Below, piece by piece: positions 1-7,340 of a stretch of 64,000 nucleotides of DNA (positions are counted from its first letter, which is position 1; the number at the start of each line of letters is the position of its first letter). The stretch is from CAZEHO01 sp964511945 (GTDB lineage Bacteria; Actinomycetota; Acidimicrobiia; Spongiisociales; UBA11373). The stretch is from positions 62,001 through 126,000 of the forward strand of contig CAZEHO010000001.1 of the NCBI GenBank assembly GCA_964511945.1, given 5' to 3'. The notes under the pieces are model-generated. The model searched no databases. It was not told the DNA's origin and saw nothing but the letters and a program-made list of their open reading frames with translations. The translations under genes were made by a program, and so were the position numbers.

Positions 1-261
1 GGCGCGGAAGTTGCCGAGGAGCCGGCAGAGGCGCCATCTGACGAGGCGGCCCCCGAGGAGTCAGGTCCGAGCCCTGCGGAACTGGTTGGCGCCATCGATG
101 AGGTGTCATCCGGAACGGAGACGACCTCCGGCGGCGTCGCCGATGCAACGGTTTCCGGGACTGCCGACGACGTCGACACGGACGAAGACACCGAAGCCGG
201 CGAGGCGGATGATCCCGCCACCAACGAAGACGACGACGAAGCGGCACCGTCGGACGCCTGA
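1..261 (+). CDS. Acidic C-terminal tail of a protein cut by the window edge, probably NusA
   Basis: Reading from base 1, an open frame of 86 codons runs to TGA at 259-261. The visible 86 residues are very rich in Glu, Asp, Ala, Ser and Thr and end in a run of Asp/Glu, with no fold-defining motif. In actinobacteria nusA usually lies just upstream of infB and often carries an acidic C-terminal extension, so NusA is the best inference. A YlxR-type gene would also fit the position but is usually short and basic. Only the tail is visible, so identity rests on synteny. Confidence 0.5.
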   Translation, partial: GAEVAEEPAEAPSDEAAPEESGPSPAELVGAIDEVSSGTETTSGGVADATVSGTADDVDTDEDTEAGEADDPATNEDDDEAAPSDA

Positions 262-303
262 CGCGTCCGTGGCACAATGCCGACGAGGAGCTGAGCGACA
301 ACG

Positions 304-2480
304 ATGCGTGTGTACGAACTGGCACGAGAACTGGACCTCGAGTCCAAGGAGGTGCTGGAGCGCGCCCGCGATCTCGGCATCGAGGTAAAGACGGCGTCGT
401 CGGGTATCGACGACGACGCCGCGGCCCGGGTCAGGGAGTCGTTTGCAGCTCCGCAGGCCGCAGCGCAGCCGGAACCTGAGCTCGAGCCGGAACCTGAGCC
501 CGAGCCGGAACCTGAGCCCGAGCCGGAACCTGAGCCCGAGCCGGAACCNNNNNNNNNNNNNNNNNNNNNNNNNNNNNNNNNNNNNNNNNNNNNNNNNNNN
601 NNNNNNNNNNNNNNNNNNNNNNNNNNNNNNNNNNNNNNNNNNNNNNNNCTGAGCCCGAGCCGGAACCTGAGCCCGAGCCGGAACCTGAGCCCGAGCCGGA
701 ACCCGCCGACGACATCGCCGTCATCTCCGTTCCCGAGGGAACCACGGTGGCCGACTTTGCAGCCGCCGCCGGGATCGACGTCGGAGACGCGGTGAGGACG
801 CTCATCACCATGGGCACCGTGGCCGGTGCCAATCAGGCGCTCGGGGCCGACGCCCTCGAAGCGCTCGGTGAGCAGTTGAATCTGCTCGTCGAGGTCACCG
901 ACGTCCCTGTGGCGGTGCCCGAGCCGGTGGCCGCCCCCGTGGTGGTCTACGACGACGCGCCGGCCGATCTCGAGCTCCGGCCTCCCGTGGTCACGGTGAT
1001 GGGGCATGTCGACCACGGCAAGACCAAGCTGCTCGACACCATCCGGGCGACCAACGTTGTCGCCGGTGAGGCGGGCGGTATCACTCAGCACATTGGTGCA
1101 TATCAGGTCGACCGGGGCGATCGGGCGATCACCTTCATCGACACCCCGGGTCACGAGGCCTTCACCGCTCTCCGAGCCCGCGGTGCCAACGTCACCGACA
1201 TCGTGATCCTGGTGGTGGCGGCGGACGACGGGATCATGCCGCAGACCATCGAGGCCATCAGCCACGCCCAGGCCGCTTCGGTCCCGATCATCGTCGCGAT
1301 CAACAAGATCGATCTCGATGCCGCCGATCCCTATGCAGTGCGCGCCCAGCTCACCGAACATGGCATCGTCGTCGAAGAACTCGGTGGCGAGACTGTGAGC
1401 GCCGAGGTCTCTGCACTCAACGGTGACGGCGTCGATCAGCTTCTCGAGTACATCGACCTGATCGCCGAACTGGAGGAGTTCAGCGCCAACCCGACGGCCG
1501 AGGCCTCGGGCACCGTGGTCGAAGCTCAGCTCGACAAGGGCCGGGGCCCGGTCGCCACCGTGGTGGTGCAGCGGGGAACTTTGCGCGGCGGTGACGCCCT
1601 CGTGGCGGGTCCGGTGTCGGGCCGGGTCCGAGCGATGTTCGATCATGCCGGCCAGCAGGTGAAGGAGGCCGGGCCGTCGACTCCAGTCCTGATCATGGGC
1701 TGGGACGAGGTCCCCCAGGCCGGCGATCGCTTTGAAGTAGCCCCCGACGATCGAACCGCCCGCAGCATGGCTGCCGAGCGGGCCGACGAGATCCGCAGCC
1801 AGGAACTCCGGGTTCCGACCGCTGCAGAGCGCTTGCAGGGGATCCTCGACGACCTGCGTTCGGCAGATCAGACCGAACTCCGGATCGTGGTTCGCGCCGA
1901 CGCCCAAGGGTCGCTCGAAGCCATCCGCGATGCGGTGGCCAAGATCTCTCGCGAGGACGCTTCGGTGTCGATTGTCCAGGGGGTCGTCGGCGGCATTACC
2001 GAGAACGACGTGCTGCTCGCAGATACCACGGATGCCGTGATCTTCGGATTCAACGTGCGTCCCGACGGCAAGGCACGCCGCGCCGCCGAGGGCGCCGGTG
2101 TCGACATCCGGACCTACCGCATCATCTACGAACTCCTCGACGACCTCGAGGCGATGATGGTCGGCCAGTTGGCACCCGAAGAGGTCGAGCAGGTGCTCGG
2201 CGTTGCCGAGGTCCGGGCGCTGTTCCGTGCTCCCCGGTTCGGCACCATTGCCGGGTCGTACGTCACCGAGGGCGAGATCGCCCGCGGTGCCCGCGCCCGG
2301 CTCATCCGCGACGGTGTGGTCATCCACGATGGTGTCATCGGGTCGCTGCGCCGCTTCAAGGACGATGTACGGACCGTGGCGGCCGGCTTCGAGTGCGGCA
2401 TCGGGCTCGAGAACTACCGGGACATCAAGGAAGGCGACACCCTCGAGGCCTACGTGGTGCAAGAGGTCGCCCGTACTTGA
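304..2480 (+). CDS. infB: Translation initiation factor IF-2, interrupted by an assembly gap
   Basis: IF-2 is the GTPase that delivers fMet-tRNA to the 30S subunit and promotes 70S formation. ATG at 304 follows GAGGAG at 285-290. The first 35 codons form an IF2_N domain (MRVYELARELDLESKEVLE). A Glu-Pro linker follows, coded by 18-bp repeats and broken by 100 N at 549-648. After the gap a second IF2_N-like segment leads to the G domain with GHVDHGKT (G1), DTPGHEAF (G3) and NKID (G4), then the two beta-barrels and the C-terminal fMet-tRNA-binding part. The frame before the gap (codons starting at 304+3n) differs from the frame after it (747+3n). This reflects the arbitrary gap length, not a real frameshift. 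The stop abuts a palindromic repeat element. Confidence 0.95.
469..703 (+). repeat. 18-bp tandem repeat coding a Glu-Pro linker in infB
   Basis: The unit GAGCCCGAGCCGGAACCT codes Glu-Pro-Glu-Pro-Glu-Pro. About four units are readable before the gap and about three after it. The first unit has a variant CTC codon. Such low-complexity acidic linkers join the N-terminal and G domains of actinobacterial IF-2. The repeat is the likely reason the assembler failed here. Confidence 0.9.
549..648. other. 100-base assembly gap (N run) inside the infB linker
   Basis: Exactly 100 N separate two flanks that are both inside the 18-bp repeat. The left flank ends at base 17 of a unit and the right flank begins at base 17 of a unit, so a pure repeat would need 17+18n missing bases. 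100 does not fit this series, and it puts the flanks out of frame, so the length is a placeholder. Confidence 0.95.
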
Positions 2481-2481
2481 T

Positions 2482-2662
2482 GGTGCGGCGCCTCAGGGCC
2501 CTTGCCGGATTCAGATGCGGCTCAGGACGCCTCCGGCATCGTCGGTCGGAACGTGGCCTCAGCCCTTGACGCATTTCATCCAATGCGCCTGCGGGACTGC
2601 GTTCTTGCCGGCCGACGCCCTGAGGGCCGGCGAACCTCACCAGGACCATGAGACACCGCACC
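2482..2662. repeat. Dispersed palindromic repeat, copy A (after infB)
   Basis: About 181 bp starting one base after the infB stop. The left end GGTGCGGCGCCTCAGGGCCC pairs with the right end GGACCATGAGACACCGCACC with a few mismatches. Internally it shares a 24-base identity with copy C (GATGCGGCTCAGGACGCC and following) and a core TGCGTTCTTGCCGG-CGACGCCCTGAG with copies B and C. It has no credible coding content. It fills the infB-DUF503 gap. Confidence 0.75.
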
Positions 2663-2695
2663 GGCGTCCTCGCGGCGGCGACGTACGCTGGGCTC

Positions 2696-2986
2696 ATGCA
2701 CGCAGCCGCGGTTCGTCTCGAGATCCGGATTCCCGGGGTTCGTTCCCTGAAGGGGAAGCGGCGCGTTCTGAAGGCACTGACCGCCGTGTTGAGCAACACC
2801 TTCCCGGTTGCGGTGAGTGAGGTCGGTTACCAGGACCAGTGGCAGCGTTCGACGGTCGGTGTCGCCCTGGTGGCACCGCAGGCCGGCCAGCTCGATCGGT
2901 TGATCCATGGAGTTCAGCGACTGCTGCTGGACCATCCGGAGATCGAACTGCTCGAGATGGGGGTTGCCCACTTGGAGGAATCGTGA
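2696..2986 (+). CDS. DUF503 family protein
   Basis: A 96-aa protein with the family signature RSLKGKRRVLKAL near residues 17-29. DUF503 proteins are small ferredoxin-like-fold proteins of unknown biochemical role that recur between infB and rbfA in Gram-positive and actinobacterial genomes, which suggests a function in ribosome maturation or translation. ATG 2696 is preferred over ATG 2648 because it gives the usual family N-terminus and because 2648 lies inside the repeat element. No strong Shine-Dalgarno precedes it. The stop overlaps the GTG of rbfA (GTGA). Confidence 0.85.
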   Translation: MHAAAVRLEIRIPGVRSLKGKRRVLKALTAVLSNTFPVAVSEVGYQDQWQRSTVGVALVAPQAGQLDRLIHGVQRLLLDHPEIELLEMGVAHLEES

Positions 2987-3360
2987 GCCAGAGCCCATTC
3001 CTGCGCCGGGTCAATGTTCGGGTGCGTGAGGTGATCGCCGACGAAGTCGAGCGGCTCAAGGACCCGGGTCTCGGATTCGTCACGATCACCGGGGTCGACA
3101 CCGCCCCCGATCTCCGGAGTGCCCGGGTCTACTATTCCGTGCTCGGCGACGATGATGAGCATGAGGCAACACAGGCGGCGCTGGAACGGGCCGCCGGCCG
3201 GCTGCGGCGGGAGATCGGCAGCCGGGTGCGGCTCAAGTACCTGCCGGAGCTGCGGTTCGAACCGGACGGCGCCATCGAGCACGGCTTGCGGATCGAACAG
3301 ATCCTGAGGGATATCCGAGAGGAGCATCGTGACGACACCGGGGATTCCGAGGGCGGCTGA
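2983..3360 (+). CDS. rbfA: 30S ribosome-binding factor RbfA
   Basis: RbfA is a KH-fold protein that binds the immature 30S subunit near the 5' helix of 16S rRNA and assists its late maturation. The 125-aa product has the typical N-terminus (RRVNVRVREVIADEVERLKDP), the segment FVTITGV and the C-terminal LPELRFEPDGAIEHGLRIEQIL. GTG 2983 is chosen because it overlaps the preceding stop, is preceded by GGAGG with good spacing and matches family starts. Its 3' end overlaps the next gene by 32 bases, so translational coupling is likely. Confidence 0.93.
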   Translation: MSQSPFLRRVNVRVREVIADEVERLKDPGLGFVTITGVDTAPDLRSARVYYSVLGDDDEHEATQAALERAAGRLRREIGSRVRLKYLPELRFEPDGAIEHGLRIEQILRDIREEHRDDTGDSEGG

Positions 3361-4285
3361 AGTCATCGCCTCGGCGTCGAATCTCGTCATCGTCGGACAC
3401 ATCAACCCCGACGGCGATGCCCTGGGCTCGGCAATCGGGCTCGCGCTGGCCGCCCGCGCCAGCGGGCGCAACGCTGTGGTGTCGTTCGGCGGCCGAGTCG
3501 CCGTCGATGGAACGTACGGATTCCTTGACCTCGAACCGATGGTTCCCGCCGCCGAAGTTCCCGAGGACCCGGAGGTGCTGGTCATCGTCGATGTGGCGGC
3601 CCGGGATCGGCTCGGCGAACTCGCCCCGCTCATCGACCGGGCAGGAACGGTTGTGGTCGTCGACCATCACGTGACCAACGACGGATTCGGTGACGTGGAG
3701 GTCATCGACCCTGCAGCCGGGGCGACCGCACAACTCGTGTACCACCTCATCCGGGAGCTCGGCTGGCCGATCGGTGTGCCCTGCGGCACCGCGTTGCTTG
3801 CCGGCATCGTGACCGATACGGGGCGGTTCCAGTACTCATCGACCGATCCCGACATCCTGCGAGTCGCGGCCGATCTGGTTGAGCTCGGTGTCGAGCCGGA
3901 TCTGATCGGGCGCCACGTCTACGAATCGACTCCCTACGGGTACCTTCAGGTCTCCTCGGCGGTGCTCGGACGGTCACACCTCGAACCCGAACTCGGGCTG
4001 GTGTGGACGGCGGCCTACGACGCCGATCTCGATGCGGCCGCTGTCGGCTGGGAGGACTGCGACCAGTTGATCGACGATCTCCGAATCGCCCGGGAAGCCG
4101 ACGTCGCCGTGCTCCTCAAGGAGATCGACGGGGGCTTCAAGGTCAGCCTTCGCTCCCGGGGCCGGGTCGATGTGGGATCGATCGCGGTGGCCCTCGGCGG
4201 TGGCGGCCACCACAACGCTGCCGGGTTCACTTCGGAAGTCGGTGAGGACGCCACCATGGAGGAGATCCGGAGCCGGCTGTCATGA
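3329..4285 (+). CDS. DHH/DHHA1 phosphoesterase, NrnA-like
   Basis: 318 aa. The Mn-binding motifs of the DHH superfamily are visible: VIVGHINPDGDALGSA near residues 21-36, VVVVDHHVTND near 109-119, and the DHHA1 glycine motif GGGGHHNAAGF near the C-terminus. Relatives act as nanoRNases that degrade short oligoribonucleotides and, in many bacteria, as pAp phosphatases. Some cleave cyclic dinucleotides, so the exact substrate is unproven. GTG 3329 has GAGAGGAG upstream. It sits between rbfA and truB as in many actinobacteria and overlaps truB by ATGA. Confidence 0.9.
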   Translation: MTTPGIPRAAEVIASASNLVIVGHINPDGDALGSAIGLALAARASGRNAVVSFGGRVAVDGTYGFLDLEPMVPAAEVPEDPEVLVIVDVAARDRLGELAPLIDRAGTVVVVDHHVTNDGFGDVEVIDPAAGATAQLVYHLIRELGWPIGVPCGTALLAGIVTDTGRFQYSSTDPDILRVAADLVELGVEPDLIGRHVYESTPYGYLQVSSAVLGRSHLEPELGLVWTAAYDADLDAAAVGWEDCDQLIDDLRIAREADVAVLLKEIDGGFKVSLRSRGRVDVGSIAVALGGGGHHNAAGFTSEVGEDATMEEIRSRLS

Positions 4286-5163
4286 TCGGCTTTGTTCCGG
4301 TCGACAAGCCCGGCGGCATGACCTCCCACGACGTGGTGGCGGCCGGACGCCGTCTCCTCGGGACCCGAAAGATCGGTCATGCCGGAACCCTCGACCCGAT
4401 GGCAACCGGGCTCCTGGTGCTCGGGGTGGGACGGGCGACCCGGCTGATCAGATACGTCCAGGGTGCGCCGAAGACGTACCTGGCGACGATGGTGATGGGC
4501 GTGGCCACCGAGAGCCTCGATGCCGATGGGGCGGTGCTGTCGCGCGAGCCGATCAATGTCACCGAGGCCGAAGTTCGTGACGCCGCCTCCCGATTCATCG
4601 GCACAATCATGCAGGTGCCGCCGATGGTGTCGGCCCGCAAGATCGGCGGGAGGCGCCTCTACGAATTGGCACGTGAGGGCACCACAGTGGAGCGGGAAGC
4701 CCGCCCGGTGGAGATCCACGGCATCGACATCCTCGATTTCTCGCCGTGCGACTACCCGGAGGTCACCTTCCGGGTGCGGTGCAGCACCGGGACCTATGTG
4801 CGGACCCTGGGCGATGACATCGCACAGGCACTGGGTGGACGGGCGCATCTCACCGCCCTGCGCCGGGAGCGGATCGGCAGCCTCGACGTTGCCGATGCCT
4901 TCACCCTCGAGCGGCTGGAGGACATGACCGAGCGTGGTTCGATCGACACCGCAATCCTGCAGCCGGCCGAGGCGCTGGCCGATCTTCCGAGTGTCGCCGT
5001 CGACCCGGAAACGGCCCGCCGCGTTGGGCATGGGACAGTCCTGCCAGCGGAAGCCTTCGGCGGTCGCGGTGGGGAGGTCGCCGTGGTCGACGGCGACGGG
5101 ACGCTACTCGCGGTCTACCGGGTCGATGACCTGCGAGCCCGGCCCGAGGTGGTGCTGTCGTGA
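4282..5163 (+). CDS. truB: tRNA pseudouridine-55 synthase TruB
   Basis: TruB isomerises U55 in the T-loop of tRNAs to pseudouridine and also acts as a tRNA chaperone. The 293-aa protein opens with GFVPVDKPGGMTSHD, carries the catalytic aspartate in GHAGTLDPMATGLL (Asp38), the motif KTYLA and the RCSTGTYVRTLGDD segment, and has a PUA-like C-terminus. ATG 4282 overlaps the previous stop and the 3' end overlaps ribF by four bases, so the row is translationally coupled. Confidence 0.96.
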   Translation: MIGFVPVDKPGGMTSHDVVAAGRRLLGTRKIGHAGTLDPMATGLLVLGVGRATRLIRYVQGAPKTYLATMVMGVATESLDADGAVLSREPINVTEAEVRDAASRFIGTIMQVPPMVSARKIGGRRLYELAREGTTVEREARPVEIHGIDILDFSPCDYPEVTFRVRCSTGTYVRTLGDDIAQALGGRAHLTALRRERIGSLDVADAFTLERLEDMTERGSIDTAILQPAEALADLPSVAVDPETARRVGHGTVLPAEAFGGRGGEVAVVDGDGTLLAVYRVDDLRARPEVVLS

Positions 5164-6098
5164 GGGTGCTGCGCGGTGATCCGGCGACCTGGGAGACACC
5201 GCCTGCTGCCCGGGCGCTGACGGTCGGGGTGTATGACGGCGTCCACGCCGGTCACCGGCACGTGCTGAAGTTGCTGCGGTCCATGGCTGCCGACCGGGAG
5301 CTTCCCGAGGCCGGCATCGTTACGTTCGATCCCCATCCTCTCAGTGTTGTGGCCCCTGAATTCGCCCCGCCCCTGCTCACGACGGTTGAGCAGCGGCTCG
5401 AACTGTTCGCCGATCTCGGGCTCGACCTCGCCGCCGTCGTCACCTTCGACGAGACGCTGCGCGGGCTCTCACCGGCGGCGTTCGCCGGGCGGGTGCTCGG
5501 CGATGCACTGGGGGCCCGACTCGTCGTTGTGGGGGAGGACTTCCGGTTCGGCCGGGATCGAACCGGAAACGTCGCTTCACTAGCCGAACTTGGTGACGCC
5601 CACGGATTCGAAGGGATTGCGATCCCGCTGGTCGGGGCCGACCGGCCGGTGTCGTCAACGTCGATCAGGGCGCTCGTTGCCGCAGGTGACGTCGCCGGAG
5701 CCGCCCACGCACTGCAGCGTCATCACGAAATCCGGGGGCTCGTCGTCCACGGCGACGGCCGCGGTACGGGCATCGGGTTCGCGACGGCGAACCTCGAGTT
5801 GCCTGAAGGCCTGGCGATCCCGGGTAGCGGGGTCTACGCAGTCCGCGCCGCGATCGCCGGCGAGGAGTTCGGGCCGGCGGTGGCCAACATCGGGAACCGG
5901 CCGACCTTCGGCGGAGATCGCGAGTCGGTGGAAGTTCACCTGCTCGATCGGGGCGGCGACCTCTACGGCCGCGAGATGCGAATGCGCTTCGTGGATCGGA
6001 TCCGCGACGAACAGCGGTTCGATGGTGTCGATGCGCTGGTCCGTCAGATCGAGCGCGATGTGGAGCAGGCCCGCCGGATGCTCACCGCTGATCTCTAG
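5160..6098 (+). CDS. ribF: Bifunctional riboflavin kinase/FAD synthetase
   Basis: RibF phosphorylates riboflavin to FMN and adenylylates FMN to FAD. The N-terminal nucleotidyltransferase domain shows GVYDGVHAGHRHVLK and FDPHPLSV, and ends with the SSTSIRALVAAGDV motif. The C-terminal flavokinase domain shows GDGRGTGIGFATANLE, GVYAV and NIGNRPTFGG. Length 312 aa is normal. The start GTG at 5160 overlaps the truB stop. It is the last tightly packed gene of the block. No FMN riboswitch is visible. Confidence 0.95.
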   Translation: MRVLRGDPATWETPPAARALTVGVYDGVHAGHRHVLKLLRSMAADRELPEAGIVTFDPHPLSVVAPEFAPPLLTTVEQRLELFADLGLDLAAVVTFDETLRGLSPAAFAGRVLGDALGARLVVVGEDFRFGRDRTGNVASLAELGDAHGFEGIAIPLVGADRPVSSTSIRALVAAGDVAGAAHALQRHHEIRGLVVHGDGRGTGIGFATANLELPEGLAIPGSGVYAVRAAIAGEEFGPAVANIGNRPTFGGDRESVEVHLLDRGGDLYGREMRMRFVDRIRDEQRFDGVDALVRQIERDVEQARRMLTADL

Positions 6099-6186
6099 CC
6101 GCCGATCCTCCACGGCACTCTTGTAATCGGGCGGCGCTTGGCGCACGGTGAGGCTGCCTGCCCCGTGCTTCCCGGAAGGGATCTTC

Positions 6187-7266
6187 GTGATCGGTCTCGC
6201 TGTACTCCTCATCGCCGCCCCCATCGCCGGGGGCACCCACCTCGCACCGGACCCCGACCCTCCCTCGCCGATCGAGGGGGCCAGCGTTGCGTCGGCTCGC
6301 GGGTTTCCGGAGCTTCCTGCGAGTTCACCGGCGGCGCCGATGGTCGTCGGCGGCGGGGGTGCCGTTCTCGCAGCCGGTGCCGCGCTTTCGACACGCCGGC
6401 GCATGTCGGCCTCGTCGGGATCGCCGTCGGCCGCCCTGGGGCTCGAACCTCCATCGGATGCCCTGGTCGTCTTCGTGCCCGGCCACGGCAACGGTCCGGA
6501 GGTCTTCGATGGACTGATCGACAACATGGGGCTCGGCGACGATCAGGTCCGATACTTCGACTACCGGCTGGCGACGGAGGACACCGACATCGGGGATGCC
6601 TCCGAGCGGGCACCGATCGACGACACGGCCGACGCCCTGAACGGGTATCTCGCCGGGCTCGCCGAATCGGGCCGTCCGATCTACCTGGTCGGGTTCAGCA
6701 AGGGTGGCGCCGCCGCGGCGGAACTCATCTCCCGCTGGGACGACGGGGGATACGGTGCCCGCTCGTCGGTGCGGGGTGCGATGCTGCTGGATCCGCCGCT
6801 GGCAGACGGGACTCATGGGTGGCTGCAGAGCCTGGGGAGGTTCGTCGACCTCGTTCCCGACGACGGCGGCTACAACCCGGTGGACTGCGCTTTCCTCAAT
6901 CTCTTCTGCGACGATCACCGCGAGCATCTGGGACGTGATGCCGGAGTGGACACGGTCGTGATCCGGAACCCGGCCTCGCCGCTCACCAGCTTCAACGACG
7001 TGCCCGACGGCCTCCGGGTGTACGACGCGGCCGACGGGGGCCCGTCAGTGTGGTCGTTGTGGTCCCGGCCGTGGGAGATTCCGGGCCGGCTCACCGACGC
7101 CCATATGAGCGTGCTCGACAACCCGGGTGTCGCCGATTGCATCGTGGCCGAGATGAACACCCCGGGCACGTGTGCGCTGCCGCCGGCCTCACCGAGCGCT
7201 GTGGTCGAGGCCGCCTCGCACGGTCTCGGACCACTCGCCAAGTTCCGTCCCCCCTGGCCGTTCTAG
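6187..7266 (+). CDS. Exported or membrane-anchored alpha/beta-hydrolase-fold protein
   Basis: 359 aa. The chosen GTG 6187 follows GGAAGG and starts a hydrophobic signal segment (MIGLAVLLIAAPIAGG). An in-frame GTG at 6148 would put the signal behind a longer leader. A second hydrophobic Gly/Ala-rich stretch precedes TRRR near residues 55-70. The fold motifs are LVVFVPGHGNGPEVFD (first beta strand and oxyanion region) and the nucleophile elbow VGFSKGG (Ser about 171), with a candidate late histidine in DAHMS. Several cysteines suggest disulfides outside the cell. The substrate is unknown: it could be an esterase or lipase, or a non-catalytic homologue. Confidence 0.65.
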   Translation: MIGLAVLLIAAPIAGGTHLAPDPDPPSPIEGASVASARGFPELPASSPAAPMVVGGGGAVLAAGAALSTRRRMSASSGSPSAALGLEPPSDALVVFVPGHGNGPEVFDGLIDNMGLGDDQVRYFDYRLATEDTDIGDASERAPIDDTADALNGYLAGLAESGRPIYLVGFSKGGAAAAELISRWDDGGYGARSSVRGAMLLDPPLADGTHGWLQSLGRFVDLVPDDGGYNPVDCAFLNLFCDDHREHLGRDAGVDTVVIRNPASPLTSFNDVPDGLRVYDAADGGPSVWSLWSRPWEIPGRLTDAHMSVLDNPGVADCIVAEMNTPGTCALPPASPSAVVEAASHGLGPLAKFRPPWPF

Positions 7267-7282
7267 GAACATCTCAGACGAA

Positions 7283-7314
7283 TTGGAGGCCGACGCTGCC
7301 ACGTCGGCCTCCAA
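7283..7314. terminator. Perfect 13-bp hairpin between convergent genes
   Basis: TTGGAGGCCGACG pairs exactly with CGTCGGCCTCCAA across a six-base loop. It lies between the 6187-7266 plus-strand gene and the minus-strand gene ending at 7341. A bidirectional intrinsic terminator is the natural reading, though no long T-run follows on either strand. Confidence 0.75.
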
Positions 7315-7340
7315 CCCTGCGGGCGGCGGAGGTATGGGCG

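Noticed and set aside
469..703. Regular repeat units that could suggest a CRISPR array
   Set aside because: Units are contiguous, 18 bp, without spacers, and code the IF-2 linker in frame.
304..795. Apparent frameshift in infB
   Set aside because: It is caused by the arbitrary N-run length; both flanks encode the same linker and together give one normal IF-2.
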